Shown here: piece by piece, positions 1 to 11,923 of the stretch
Layout: each line of letters starts with the position of its first letter
Numbering within the stretch: position 1 is the stretch's first letter
Assembly: GCA_027563935.2 (NCBI GenBank)
Contig: CM050450.1
Location: forward strand, 8,291,957 to 8,355,956
Reading direction: 5' to 3'
Origin: Costus lasius
Taxonomy: Eukaryota; Streptophyta; Magnoliopsida; Zingiberales; Costaceae
DNA: 64,000 nucleotides
Position numbers and translations under genes: made by a program
Notes under the pieces: model-generated
Told to the model about the DNA's origin: nothing
What the model saw: the letters and a program-made list of their open reading frames with translations, nothing else
Databases searched by the model: none

Positions 1-699
1 AGGAGTAGTCTTATAAAATTTCATATGGATTGAACCATAAATAGTCTCTATCACCCTAGTCATAATTCTATGTGAGCTTCGTCAAGGAAGGGAGGATGAT
101 GATGGTGCATAGAGTGGAACAAAGGCTTGCCCTTATGGCTATTGACCCTGACATTGATCAAGATGATCAGGTTTGGATTGGGTATGGGCCATTTGTAGCT
201 CAATATCCTGGATTAGAAATTCCAAAGGCACATGGGCCAACATGTAGAAGCCCACTAGCTTTGCTCGTTGGGTATACAATGAAGGACACACTACTGGATC
301 TGTGTATCCCATATGAACGATATGCATACTTTTACGCACACAATCAATGATGACAACCAGTAGATGATGCAGGACCAGAGGTATATAGGGACAATAGGCA
401 TGTAAGGATAATATTAGTAAGATTAAAAAAATTTTAGTAGGGACAAATCAAAATTTATATATATCTAATATTAATTTGATGAATTCAATGGGTCATTTGC
501 CCACACTCAACTTCATATGGCTCTGCCACTTGACAACATACCCATACTTTTAACACTACTATTATTCTTTTTTAGGATGTTTATGGGATGTTTAGTAGAG
601 CTACGGTGTTGTTATTATTGCACTATTCTTAATTTTTTTAGTTTTAAATATTATAATTAAGTTATAAAAATTTTATTTTTTTTAATTATAAAAAATATA
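1..699. other. edge of a duplicated LOR-array unit, no recognised gene
   Basis: The first 60 bases (beginning GGAGTAGTCTTATAAAATTT at base 2) recur near 3472, 10015, 15360, 16685 and 37710, so the window opens inside the duplicated unit. A frame is open from ATG 96 to 350; its product matches no family I recognise. The part after about 110 is not shared with the other copies, so it may be a foreign fragment. From 420 onward the sequence is AT-rich without coding signal. Confidence 0.5.
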
Positions 700-1080
700 A
701 TTATTATATGAAATTAATAATATTTTTTTTAATATAAAGTAATAATTATTTTTTATAATATTATAAAATAAGAGCAAGTTGATTATAAAGATTATCACTT
801 TTAGAAAATTTATTAAACTATTTGTTTCATTTAATATAAATTGACACGTGGGTGTTGGTTGCACATGTTTATAAAATTATTAATTTATATATTTACTAAT
901 AAAATCTAACGTTAGATATACGGTGACTAAAAAATTAGCCATGTGACAGTTTGTTGCACATGCACACGCCATCATGGAGTTTGAAAAAAACTATATAAAA
1001 TAATAAAAATAAATAAGGGTGGTGCCGTGGAGGTAGATCCTTGTTTAAATGATATAAAAAAGACTCGTGCTAATTAGAAA
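700..1080 (+). repeat. AT-rich upstream block of the LOR duplication unit, copy 1
   Basis: Contains the markers AGAGCAAGTTGATTATAAAG, AAATTGACACGTG and, at the end, a TTAAATGATATAAAAA stretch. The same string of markers in the same order occurs at about 10.9, 15.55, 16.9, 21.95, 35.1 and 37.9 kb. It lies upstream of each LOR gene, so it is part of the segmental duplication unit and not an independent gene. Confidence 0.85.
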
Positions 1081-1124
1081 AAAGGCCTGTGACACCATGC
1101 TTAGATGTGAACAGAACACTTGAT

Positions 1125-1450
1125 TGGATAAGCTCTTTCTTCTTTTTTTTATGAAATAGAAGACAAATGATTAGATCAAAATTTTAAGAAATAGAAAATA
1201 AATGATTAGATCACTTGCACAAGATAGCATCTTCCTGAGTTACCCAGTCCTCAATCCTAGTCAATTACAGAGCTGAAAGGGCAGCAAAATTTAATATTCT
1301 TCTTAATTGTCATTTCTGTCCTCTCTAGTCAACAAACAACAGCCAGTTCAGAATAAAAAGGCATGGCATTAGTGCATTCCTTCCTGTGAATTGTGCACAA
1401 GCACATCAATTAATAGCTTCTCTATCCGCAAGGATCGAGGAGGAAGGAGC
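1125..1450 (+). promoter_or_regulatory. LOR1 promoter and 5' leader
   Basis: Two W-box cores (TTGACT on the minus strand, AGTCAA on the plus strand) lie at 1259-1264 and 1327-1332. A TATA-like GAATAAAAAG is at 1351-1360, about 95 bases before the ATG. The region is strongly conserved before LOR2, LOR3 and LOR4. W-boxes are WRKY sites and are known to drive Arabidopsis LURP1, so pathogen or salicylate control is a reasonable inference. Confidence 0.6.
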
Positions 1451-2415
1451 ATGGAGGAGACAATTGTAAACCCTAGCTTTCGTGCTCCGGATCCCATTAA
1501 TTTCACCTTCTATACCAAGGCCTCGTGGTTGAAGGACAACGACACGCTTGCTGTCACCAGCGCCGATGGTGTCGTCGTCTTCCAGCTTAAAAGCAGCCTC
1601 CGGGACAGACAAGAGTTCGTCGACAACACCGGAAAGACTGTGCTTTCAGTGAAAAAACAGGTTTGTCTTCTTTTATAATGAAAGAGTTACAATCAGTTTT
1701 TTTTTTCATAATCATGTCTTACAGGAAGAAATAATTGATTATGTGCTCCACTCTTCAATTCAAAATTACTGAAATTTTCTTGCATCAAAATTTTGGCTAG
1801 ATGCGTCTCATTCTTTCTTCTACTTTCCTTTTATGTGCAAATAGAAAGGAAGCTCTCATGAACAATGGCAAGCCTTCAGGGGCTATAGATCAGACCGAAA
1901 GGATCTATTGTTTACCATGCAGAAGAGTCCTAATTTTGACTCCGAGGAGGTGTTTGACTTGTTTCTTGATGCAAACACTGCTGAAAATATATTGGAATAC
2001 AAGATTAAGGGAAGCTACGGCAAGAAATCATGCACCGTTTACGAGGGGGATTCTTCAACTGTTGCCTTTGAGGTAATTGAGTTAGTTCTTTCATTACAAA
2101 CATGTATCGTTCAGATTTTCTTCTTGATGTTGTTCTCCTATCGGTTGAATTCTTTCGATGACGGCAAAGCAGATGAGCGAAAGGTCAAAATCTGAGAAAA
2201 ATGCAGTGTCACAAGAGAAAGCTTTTAAGGTGGCTGGACAGGGAAGCATGAATTATCAGTTAGTAGTTGCTATTGTTGCAGTCTTACATGTGCATCATAG
2301 TGATGAAATGAAAGAAAAAAAAGAGAAGGCGGCAATGGAAGCCGAGAAGACCCGCTGTGGGCATGATAACACACCGAAACCCCCTGTGAGAATCCCTAAG
2401 GTCGCTAAGAGGTAA
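1451..2415 (+). CDS. LURP-one-related (LOR, DUF567) protein, copy 1
   Basis: Three exons, 1451-1660, 1845-2072 and 2173-2415, all joined in phase 0 with GT-AG borders, give 226 residues, close to the usual LOR length. Exon 1 begins MEETIVNPSFRAP and carries the beta-strand signature ending VLSVKKQ. Exon 2 has HEQWQAFRG, KDLLFTM, the DLFL strand, YKIKGSYGKKSC and the YEGDSS turn. Exon 3 has a GSMNY motif and a hydrophobic final strand or helix (VVAIVAVLHV), the hallmark of the tubby-like C2 fold, then a basic tail ending PKVAKR. The upstream frame stays open to 1391 but lacks an ATG, so 1451 is the start. LOR proteins are intracellular; the Arabidopsis founder LURP1 acts in defence against downy mildew, the biochemical role is unknown. 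LOR4 shares its tail almost exactly. Confidence 0.88.
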
Positions 2416-2509
2416 AGAAAAGTAATCTAGTTCGACCAAGATGAAAAATGCAAATATTGTTGGACTAAGGAGCAAAAATGCATGTTTTTATTTGTAAGTT
2501 TTCTAAACT

Positions 2510-2877
2510 TTTGTTTGGTTCACCGTTAATTATTTTGTACCCGTGCTAAATTTTACTGTATTGTACTGTAAAAATTTATAAGATATTTGATAAATAATTT
2601 TTTAATTTTTATCAAAATTTAAAATAATAAATAAATATATTATTTTAAAATTATTTAAAATAATAATAATAAATATTTTTATTATTAAAATTTTAAATTA
2701 TTTAAAATAATCATATTTAAAATTTTAATTGAAATTATATTAATTATTTTTTTTAGAGAAGCAAAAATAAAAATATTAAATTATAGTTTTTTCAATCTCG
2801 ACATTTTATTATCAAATAGTTTTTTAACTATTTTTGACTGAAAATTAACTTAAAAGTGAGATCAAATAGACCTTAAA
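2510..2877. mobile_element. Tourist-like MITE, degenerate copy
   Basis: Shares its AT-rich core (TGCTAAATTTTACTGTATTG, then repeated TTAAAATAATAA) and its right end (GAGATCAAATAGACCTTAAA) with the better preserved copies at 32665-33076 and 55664-56033. The left terminus is mutated. It sits about 95 bases after the LOR1 stop, and a matching copy follows LOR4, so it was inserted before those two genes separated. Confidence 0.7.
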
Positions 2878-3250
2878 ATGCATTGTTGTATTTGATTTTA
2901 TTTTCCTTTCCTTTTAGTTTTTTTCTGATTTTTTTTCATCTCCACTCGTCGGGACCCAACCGTTTAGTATTGGAATTTAATTCCAATGCATAAGAGGGAG
3001 TAGATTCCATATGCACATAAATTGTAACTAATACATTAGGTCATGGTATATGTGATATGACTAATCATGTCCTGCCACCACACAATTTTCATTACCACAC
3101 TTCACTTGCACCCTAATTACATCACCATCCCTCATATTTGTAGCTTTGGCAGCAAGCATAGATAGATCCAATTAGTCAATTGCTTAATGATCGACAAAAT
3201 TTTATTAGAAAAAGAAACCATTGGAACATGTGATATTGCAAGTATCACAA
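2878..3250 (+). repeat. downstream block of the LOR unit
   Basis: The stretch with TGTGATATGACTAATCATGT, CACTTCACTTGCACCCTAAT and GATAGATCCAATTAGTCAAT recurs at about 16.2-16.46, 24.0-24.14 (partial) and 26.05-26.29 kb. It follows LOR genes or orphan unit fragments. No open frame of interest. Confidence 0.8.
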
Positions 3251-4017
3251 AATCAAATTACTTGGATCAATTTACTTTAATCATTAAAAATATTTATATA
3301 TTTCTTGTTATTTTATTGTAAGTCTTATGCTATATTAACTCCACTCATTCAAAAAGTCAAATCCAAGCATTCAAATATAAATTTTTTAAATTGTGAATTG
3401 AATTAAATTAAACTCCGAAAAGAGATAAATTTAAAATTTTACAATTGGATATTTTCATAAAAATATTTAAGGAGTAGTCTTATAAAATTTCATATGGATT
3501 GGACCATGAATAATATCTAAATCACCCTTAAAGACTTGTTTCCTAAAAGGGACCAAAAAATGAGTGGAAGAGAAAATTTGTGAGAAGAGAAAAGGGAATG
3601 GAGAGAAAAAAAAACATGTGAGTATCACGTGCTGAGACAAGAACCAAAAGAAAAAAAATAGCAAGCAATAGGGACGACTGCTCTGGATGGCGAGACTAGG
3701 CTGGGAGCAGGGTGACGACATCCTGTCGTCGTCTGTTGGTGATTCTTTTTGCCGCTTTCAAATGGGTCAAGGTTGGTGATTCCATAAAATGACTTAAGAA
3801 TCCAATTCTATAAAGTATATCAAGTCTTATCTTTGTTAAATATCTCAAATTTTTTTACAAGCCTTCGATACATTGTTGGATTAACTTTTTCAGCATCATC
3901 AAATCTTGACAACTTTACTGCATGATCTACAAGTATAGTGATGGATTGACAATATAGACTTTTTGACATAGTTCAAAATTTGCAATCAAAACCAAAGAGT
4001 GCCCCCACCACTATAGT
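3251..4017. other. noncoding spacer of the duplicated unit
   Basis: AT-rich. The unit-edge sequence (GGAGTAGTCTTATAAAATTT) is at 3472. The stretch 3930-4017, with CATAGTTCAAAATTTGCAAT, is shared with about 34520-34595, where the same hAT insertion follows, so this segment was copied together with the insertion. No gene seen. Confidence 0.5.
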
Positions 4018-4025
4018 CTTACTTA

Positions 4026-4497
4026 TAGAGGTGACAACGAGTCGGGTACCCATGTTTTTACCTTAAATCTGAATCCAGGTCGGGTACCCTATTATATAAC
4101 ACGAACCCAAGTTAGGTATTTAAACAGGTTCCCTCGGGTACTCAATTAAATAAAAAATATATTATTTATTAGTTATATTTTATAAAATATAATTTAAAAA
4201 ATAAAAAATATATTTATATAATAACTATTTATTTTTATATTTTTAATATTAATAAATATTTATATAATAGTTATTTTATTATTACTTATATTTTAATAAT
4301 AAAAAATATAAATTTATATTTTTTTATTACAATTGGGTATCGGGTAAAGGGTACCCACATCCCTAAACTCAAATCTGATTAAAATCTGACCCATCAAACC
4401 CGAACTTGTCCATTTAGCTAATCGAGTCCCTAAACCGATCATAAACGGGTCGGGTTAAGTCAGGTACCTGTCTAAACGGGTTAGATTGCTACCCCTA
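4026..4497. mobile_element. non-autonomous hAT-like element
   Basis: Termini TAGAGGTGACAA and TTGCTACCCCTA are imperfect inverted repeats. Flanks CTTACTTA (4018-4025) and CTTACTTG (4498-4505) form an 8-bp target duplication with one change, the hAT hallmark. The subterminal parts carry GTCGGGTACCC-type repeats; the core is AT-rich with no frame. Truncated relatives are at about 34.64-35.04 and 56.7-57.1 kb. Confidence 0.8.
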
Positions 4498-4520
4498 CTT
4501 ACTTGGCTTAGTAAAACACG

Positions 4521-4770
4521 TGAGATCAAGGTCAACAAGCGTTGTTTAAGTATTGACATAAGGTCTATTGTGATGTTGTTCCTATGTGTCATCTTATCCT
4601 AGGTAGGCTATGGCAGTATAATTGGAGGACCATCCATGATGGATTCTGGAATACCTATAGCTTTGTTACAGGCGACATCAAAATTACTTTAGCACCAATC
4701 AAGATGACTATGAGAAGTTCCACCACAACTAGAGAAAGAGGGCTCACTATCCTCCAAAGCAACGAAGTGG
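4521..4770 (+). pseudogene. Ty3/gypsy polyprotein remnant (between protease and reverse transcriptase)
   Basis: The + frame around 4569-4708 reads CDVVPM, then CHLILGRLWQYNWRTIHDG and NTYSF...ITLAP, matching the conserved segment CHxLLGRPWQxDRxxxHDGxxNTYSF of plant gypsy polyproteins. A stop (TGA) precedes it near 4553 and one residue is missing after VVPM. It is a short, dead fragment; no LTR could be assigned to it. Confidence 0.82.
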
Positions 4771-4844
4771 TGAGGGAGGTGAAAATGAACATTACCTATG
4801 CAAGGACTTGCAAGGTCTGCCATCTCTTATTTACCAATCATTAA

Positions 4845-5194
4845 GTTAATTTGTTTGTACAAATCTTAAAGCAATATTTATAGAATACTGACTAGATTTC
4901 ATACAATGTTGATGAAATTTCATAGATTATGCCAAAATTTTGTAGAATATTGACTAGATTTTATAGATTTGACCATATTTCATAGAATATTGGCCCGATT
5001 TTATATATTTTAATCAGATTTTATTGAATTTAGTAATATTTTATGAAATCTAGTCAACATTTTACAAATCTAGTTAAAATCTATGAAATATAATTAATAT
5101 TCTATAATGGTCAATATTTTATGAAAAATTTATAAAAATTAATTGCCGCTATTGGTGCAGATATATTATTTTAAGTGTGTACAAGGAAGATGCC
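4845..5194. repeat. degenerate short repeats
   Basis: Variants of TTTATAGATTT, TAGAATATTGACTAGATTT and their reverse complements alternate from about 4870 to 5130, giving a loosely palindromic tract. No gene. The end (near 5193) holds CCTAGG, the same target motif found at the edges of the solo LTR at 38455. Confidence 0.5.
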
Positions 5195-6345
5195 GGAACC
5201 TGCCTAGGCGATCCATGCTTAGGATTTTTCTCCAGTGGAAACTGCCTAGAGGGGATCCAAAAATTTTCTTCCTTCTTCAAATTTTCTAGACAATGACCCT
5301 ATCTAAAAAAATTTCGATCACAACACAACTAGATAAAGTGTTTTACATTTATTATTTTGTAAATAATTAAAAGGGCTATTTTTTAAAAAAAAATTGCTAG
5401 TTTAGTTAAAAAATATATATGAAAGAATGGGACAGAAAATCCTTCTCGGCCGGCAACCCTTTCCTCTCCCACCTTATCCTCGTCGCCTTCCCGTTCGCGT
5501 GTGCCAGCAGCTTGGACTCTTCGCCGCCTCCACCTCTAGTGATCTGCGAATGGCTTTTGGAGTCGATTAGTGCCAAGCGACACTTCTAGAAGCGTCAGTT
5601 CATTGTCGTTGTGGGTGTGCTCATGCCAGTACTGTTCTGATGTAAGAGGGAGTCATGAGGGAGCTATGTCTACCTCACAAGGGCCGTCTGGACATGATCT
5701 CAACCCCTTATGAAATGGTTAGAGGGCACTTGGATTGTGAAGGTCAAATCGAGGGTTTGAATCTTATTGCTGATGAAATTTGCATAGTTATAGCTGTGCC
5801 GGGATTCGACACCCTAGACCTTGCAGGTTAGGTCTCTGGGATGCCCTCTAACCATTTCATGAGGTTGAGCTTATGGAAAGGTTGAGATCATGTCTAGACG
5901 GAGCTCTAATCGTTAGAGGGACTTGGCTTGTGAAAGCCAAGTTGAGTTGCTGTTGTTTCCTGTTGTGAGGAGAGGGATCCTACTATGCTATTGTTTGTTG
6001 TTGCATTGTTGTAGTCTATCATTGCTCTTGATGCTGTCATTCACTTGTGTTGTGAGTGGGAGCTCATTATTGACTAAGCACAAGGAACTTGCTACTCCTT
6101 TTGTTCATCAGCAGTGGGTGATATTGCTATGGTGTCGGCTAGCACTTTTACATGTTGAGGGTGTATGTGTGCTCATTGTCGATTCCTATTCAGTTAGAGG
6201 TTGAGGTAGCTCTACTGATGCTCCTCATTCCTTGGTTCTTTCCTTGCTCAGTTGTTGTGTTGTTGCAGCATTTTGTTGTCGTTGTTAGTTCGTTGAGGTG
6301 AGACAACACACCATTGTTCTTATTGAATGCTATACCTATATATGA

Positions 6346-6396
<51 letters not shown>

Positions 6397-8400
6397 TATA
6401 CCTACTAATAAGTTTGTGTTTATGATTTTGAAAGATAATAAATATATGTTAGAATGATTAAATGGTAAACTAATTGTATATGCATGTGCATACGTATATT
6501 TGGGTATCCATAAATGTATGTATATACTGAGTTGGAATTAAATATAAGTAGAGATTAGAGATATCAGTTGATGTGTTAGTTATGTCTTGGTTATGTGATA
6601 TTATAGGTGATACTAGATTGAGCTTAGTACACTGTGGTCTCAGCGCTATGAGCTTCAGATATATTGGAAGCTATTATGAGGTAGGTAAAAATCTTATCCT
6701 GACCTATGCAATCATGGTATAGACTGTTATATTAGTAGTTGATAAATACTATGGTATCTTGTAGTTCTACTGATTGATCTTGATTCCGTATCTATTGCAC
6801 TCTGTGTTGTCTTTTATTTATGCATACAAATGTTTGTGTGATGTTGTTACATGGGTTGCATGGTAGCTACATTATTATTGAATTAGTGATGATATCATTA
6901 TTGAGTTGGTATAGACTATTGAGCCGTGGATCCATGTTTTGCATAGTTGTGATATTTGGCCCACTTCTCTAGTTTTAGTCAAGTGTCTTGCCTAATATCC
7001 CTACCACTGACTGCACCATCTACACAATAGGCTCAACCTCAACAACTACAGAAATAACTCTCTTGGAAGTCTCAATTTGTGGCACTTGCATAAGCGACAC
7101 TAGTGCCTCTAGCTCCAATATCTCCCTCTCCCCTGGAGCCTCCACAGATCCACCAGGTCACCTCATTAGCAAACATACCACCATGGTTTCCAGAGTAGAA
7201 CTCAACAGCAACATCAACTTGCCTAACTGATAGCAAGCAAGATAAATCATCACTTATCAAAAAACACACCATTAAACTCTCTTACCACAAGTATCTATTC
7301 AATAGATACACTAGAGAACTGTACCTTCTAAACCATGCATATAAAATACTCTTACCATCTAATACTAAATTTAATTACTTATTTATTTTGTTTTCTCATT
7401 ACTAAAATCATTAGATACCTAACTAGTCACCCTAATCAAGGTACAAGTATATCAAAAGATTATAGGTCATGAAATAATCATAACAATCTACTGCAACATA
7501 ATGAGCAGACAATCAACCTATGCTCAATATGGTATCCAAAACAGAAATAGATATGATCCAAGATCATAAATAAATATACTCAGAAGATATTTTTGTTTGG
7601 TTTTATGATATCATCAACAGAATAAGAGCAAGCACATGATCATCATACTAAGATCATTATCATCATATCATCATTATAAGATCATGGTTAAGAATCATGT
7701 GCCTCTACAAAGTCAAACAGATGCAATCAAGCATCAAAATCAAAAGTAGGAAAAAGCTTTTGGATCATGGTAGATATATATATCCGCAGGTTTTATTGTT
7801 TTTGAACTGGATTGTTTATTCAGTTTTTACAGGGGATATATTGTCCTATGGGTTAATTTATCGTACTTCACGAGTAATTTGCTAACCTTGGTTAGGTTAG
7901 TGTTCGTTTGGAGCGTGACTGTGATTTCTATTTAGCCATTTGGGCTAAGAACCTTTGTTTTGCCTCTAGGTAAATAGATTGCTCATGTTGATGATGGTGG
8001 TAGCTAGATGTAGGGACTATAAGATTTTATGGATATTATGGTGATAAATTATAGATCGATAAATAGACTTTATGTTATAGTGATTTAAATAGATACTTGG
8101 ATTAATATTTCTCAGTTATTATAGTTTTGACATTGTTAAGTTGTATTTTGGATTCAATATCTTTGATTGATCAGGGTTGCCAATCTCCATGTTGGTAGTT
8201 GAAATTATTTTAGTCTAGGAGTGTTGAAGTTATGTTTTGGCTTTATCATATACTCTTAAAATGTCAGTAAGTTATGAAATGGATTTATGGTGGTATCGAT
8301 TTTATGTTGTTGTTGTTTATGTGATTTTTGTATAGATTGTATGAATGTGATTTTAGCATGGTATGTTTGGTTTTTAAAAGTAAATGAGTTGATATGTTCA
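5195..8400 (+). repeat. dispersed repeat R, copy 1 (LTR-retroelement derived)
   Basis: Matches 39796-46400 in long stretches: ATGCTTAGGATTTTTCTC at the left, TCGTCGCCTTCCCGTTCGCG in the middle, and AAGAACCTTTGTTTTGCCTC on the right. Fragments also lie in reverse orientation at 10.24, 14.06 and 28.75 kb. This copy lacks the LTR retrotransposon of the second copy and so records the empty site near 5473. It holds a (TA)n tract at 6347-6393. The frame 6988-7230 is open but unrecognised. The right end of the second copy ends TGACA, so a decayed LTR is likely. Confidence 0.7.
5660..5915. repeat. inverted-repeat insertion within repeat R
   Basis: GACATGATCTCAACCCCTTA and ATGAAATGGTTAGAGGGCA on the left are inverted at about 5837-5905 (TGCCCTCTAACCATTTCATG, GTTGAGATCATGTCTAGACG). 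The corresponding part of the second R copy, near 43.6 kb, lacks it. Between the arms is GGGTTTGAATC, resembling a tRNA B-box, so a SINE-related origin is possible but unproved. Confidence 0.6.
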
Positions 8401-10010
8401 AGCTCACATATGTGCGATCTTCAAGCTGGTCAAGTTCAAGAACATGTAATCACCTAAGCTCAAAGTAGGGGTGAGTAAATGGTTAAGTAAATTCAATGTT
8501 TATCGATTTATCGATACTATTGGTAAATTCTGTTTGGTAAAAAAAATTTGATTTCAGTATGAGTAGTAGGTTTCTCTATAAGACACTAACTAGAATCTCC
8601 ACTTACTACCATGTCGAAGGGTTGGAGCAACATCAAATATATCTACAAGCCATCAATATGAATCCAACAATATCCTTGAGCACCTTATTAGTGATTGTTC
8701 CGAAAAGTCATTAGAAAGCATATTTTAGTTGAATTAAATTCCACATTGACAAAATGAATCACCTCCAACAAATCTTCTAATATGAATACTTAATAATTAT
8801 TTGAATGTAAAATTTTGTCAACATTGCAGATATTCTTCTAACAAATTAAAGGGTAATGATCATAGTATAATAATAATAATAATGTATAGTCAACTTAATG
8901 ATTCATAATCAATAATATGGCAAAGAAGTAAAAAAATACAATGCATTAGACATTGTTCCATTTATGATGGTTTGATCACCATCTTACACTTAGCTCATTG
9001 TTCCATTTATGATAGGGCATTTGTCATAATTGAACCAATAAAAATTCATAATAACCTATAAACTACTTTCAAAACAATTGTTGGCCGGGGTTTCATTACC
9101 TTGGTCTTTAATCTATTCAAATTATTTTGATAATAATAAATCATTTTATTAATATTTCTTTTGTGTTTGTTTTAGGTAGGAAGGAAGTGGATGATTTATC
9201 AAGTTCAAGGTCAATTTTTGTTACGCTCATCCATGTCAAGAAGGAAATTTAATTTTTTTTTTTGGTGATCAAGACTTGCTTCTCTTAATTTTATTTTTTA
9301 TTCTCTAGACAAATATAAAGTAGTTAAATTTTCTCTTATTTAATGTCAATTCTTTCAAATACACCCTTTCCCCAAATCTTACCCATATCATTCATTCGAG
9401 GCTTAAATAGTTTTGTCCTTTTTATAGTGTTTAACCCTAAATCCATACTTTTGTGGCCAAAAAGCTTGTTTTTCTCACTAAAATTCCAAATACAAAACAC
9501 TCTTGAACGTTTTAAAGCCTAGAAACCTTCTTAAATCTTAATTCTAAAAGAGCTATTTTAAAAAGAGATGTTCAAGCACTTAGGATAAATTCATCAAAAG
9601 CGTCCTAGTTTTAAATGAACATTTCCCCCTCTTGAAATAAACTTTTGTTTCTTGTTATTATTTTATTGTATTTTATTAGTTGGTTCAGGTGGTCTTCGAA
9701 GAGACTTTATACTCATTATTTTATTTTGATTGTTGCATTGTTGGATCTTGAGAAGTGATTCCCTAATGAGAAGGGTATGACTGCTTAGTTCTAATCCTCC
9801 TTATGGATTAAAATTAAAATAAATCTAGTTTATTATATTTGAAATCCTTTATGGGAAGTCTAAGTAGTATGAATCATTATAAATCACTTGTTTGCATTGC
9901 TCTTTATAACATAGCTACATTTTGATTGTCTTAGTTAAATTTAATTTTTTATATAGCTTAAAAGAAAATCATAAAATTAAAAAAAATAATACATTTTGAT
10001 CACACAATAT
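8401..10010. other. noncoding spacer
   Basis: AT-rich, no frame resembling a known family. A short relict of the hAT family found whole at 51679-52183 (GGGGTGAGTAAATGGTTAAG) is at about 8467-8560, and a (ATA)n run lies near 8866-8883. Nothing else recognised. Confidence 0.5.
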
Positions 10011-10236
10011 TTAAGGAGTTGTCTTATAAAATTTCATATGGATTGAACCATGAATAGTCTCTAGATCACCTTTAAGTCAAACACCACTCTTGTGTTTTCA
10101 TTTGCTTCTGGTCATGGGATTCATTTTCTAGATGCCAAGTCTCACTAGGAATTAAGAAATCCAATCTGATATATTGGATCGCCTGAATCTTTTGAGTCCA
10201 CTGTGTCGGGCAACAACCTCCCTAAATTTTTTTCCC
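10011..10236 (+). repeat. unit-edge sequence of the LOR duplication
   Basis: Begins with the AAGGAGTTGTCTTATAAAATT edge motif and shares the CACCTTTAAGTCAAAC stretch with 15.4, 16.7 and 37.75 kb. No gene. Confidence 0.65.
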
Positions 10237-10735
10237 CTTTTAGTAGAGTTTGTGGCCAATACTTTGCGTGGACTGCTCCATGGTAGCTCATGTGGTCGTA
10301 ATTCTATGAGAGCTTCATCAAGCAGAGAAGGGCAACAATGGTGCAGCGAGTCATGACCCAAACGAGTACTAACCCAAAAATGATTGACTATTTGCCTTGG
10401 GTGCAAGGCTATAATTTATATAATTTCACAATTTCATAATAATCTATTCAATTCAACAAAACACCAAAAATAACCTGTATATTATATATACTCAACAAAA
10501 CTATTTCAACTTACTTAAAGTTTTACCAGAATAAAAAAAAAATCACACTTACACAATCTATAAATAAAAATCATAGAAACAACGCCATTGCCGACATAAA
10601 ATCATTACCATCATAAATCCATTTCACAACTTACTAACATTTATCAATAAAAAATAAATCAAAACATTTACTCGACATTTCAAAGATAAAAAATAGCATT
10701 CCAACTTACAAACATAAAGGTTGGTACACCCGATT
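10237..10735 (-). repeat. repeat R fragment, reverse orientation
   Basis: ATCATTACCATCATAAATCC near 10601 is the reverse complement of the 8280-8310 part of repeat R. The left part (GTTTGTGGCCAATACTTTGCG) recurs at 14071. The tract around 10350 (CCAAACGAGTACTAACCC) matches the R terminus seen near 14176 and, inverted, at 46.53 kb. Confidence 0.75.
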
Positions 10736-10859
10736 AGTCTAAAATATTAAAATCCAAACACAACTTAACAATATCAAAACTATAAACCAAAAATATAAAT
10801 CCACAAGTCTGTTTACAATATCATAACACAATCTGTCTATATATCTATCTAGTAATCTG

Positions 10860-11270
10860 TTCAAATTACCACTATATCTTTTGAATTTAAAGTTGTAATT
10901 AATTTTTATAATATTATCAAATAAGAGCAAGTTGATTATAAAGATTATCAATTTTATACAAATTATTATTCTATTTGTTTGATTTAATATAAATTGACAC
11001 GTGAGTGTTTGTTGCACATGTTTATAAAATTATTAATTTATATATTTACTAATAAAATCTAACACAAGAGATATGGTAACTAAAATAAATAGTAAACGTG
11101 CCATTATAAAAAAGAAAAAAAATTAAAAAATATATATAAAAAAATGACATCATGGAGTTTGACAAAAAAAGTAAATAAAATAATAAAAAAATGAGGGTGG
11201 TGGTGGATCCTTGGTTAAATGATATAAAAAGACTTGTCGAGGTCAAATTTTAAATTCATGGATGACTCAT
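10860..11270 (+). repeat. AT-rich upstream block of the LOR unit, copy 2
   Basis: Same marker order as at 700-1080 (AGAGCAAGTTGATTATAAAG, AAATTGACACGTG, ACGTGCCATTATAAAA, TTAAATGATATAAAAAGAC). The following 11270-11600 is AT-rich sequence shared with 22300-22620 and 35470-35830. Confidence 0.85.
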
Positions 11271-11599
11271 ATTTGTTTGTTAGTTTGTTTGTATATATCA
11301 CTTGTATAGTAATGTTCTGTTCAACTAAATTTTAAATTGATAGATAATTCATAGTTTGTTTGTATCATTCTCACCACTAAATTTATCTTACTCAAGGTTT
11401 AGATCTTAAAACTAATGTAAATTTTGCTTTTGCTTTAAAATTTGTAATTTTAAATTCATAGAAGGTGTTGTCTAGAAAATTTTCTCCATTTGCTAGTCTA
11501 GGTTAATTAATATTATATCATCACTAGAACGCTAAAAACAATACTCAGTCTTTGACAATGTCGATACAACTATGCATAGTGGTTTTATTCCAGCACGTA

Positions 11600-11923
11600 A
11601 AGCTCTTTCTTCTCTTATTTTTAAGAAGTAGAAGACAAATGATTAGATCAAAATTTAAAGAATTAGAAAACAAATGATTAGATCACTTGCACAAGATAGC
11701 ATCTTCCTCAGTGACCGACTCCTCAATCCTTAGTCAAATACAGAGCTGAAAGGGCGGCAAGATTTAATTGTGTTCTTAATTATCATTTCTGTCCGCCCTG
11801 GTCAAGAAACAACAGCTAGTTCAGTATAAAAAGAGACTGTATTAGTGCATTCCTTTCTGTGAATTGTGCACAAGCACATCAATCAATAGCTTCTCTATCT
11901 ACAAGGATCGAGGAGCACGGAGC
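11600..11923 (+). promoter_or_regulatory. LOR2 promoter and leader
   Basis: W-box cores at 11732-11737 (AGTCAA) and 11800-11805 (GGTCAA, i.e. TTGACC on the minus strand). A proper TATAAAAAG is at 11825-11833, where the other three copies read AATAAAAAG. The start codon follows about 90 bases later. Confidence 0.6.

Noticed and set aside
1391..1450. Upstream extension of the LOR1 frame (also in LOR2-4) as the true N-terminus
   Set aside because: The frame is open but has no ATG; translation would need a TTG start. The family begins near the MEE(T/S)IVNPSF segment, so the ATG at 1451 and its equivalents are used.
5740..5830. tRNA gene or intact SINE suggested by the B-box-like GGGTTTGAATC
   Set aside because: No A-box at the proper distance and no cloverleaf can be drawn; only an inverted-repeat insertion is supported.
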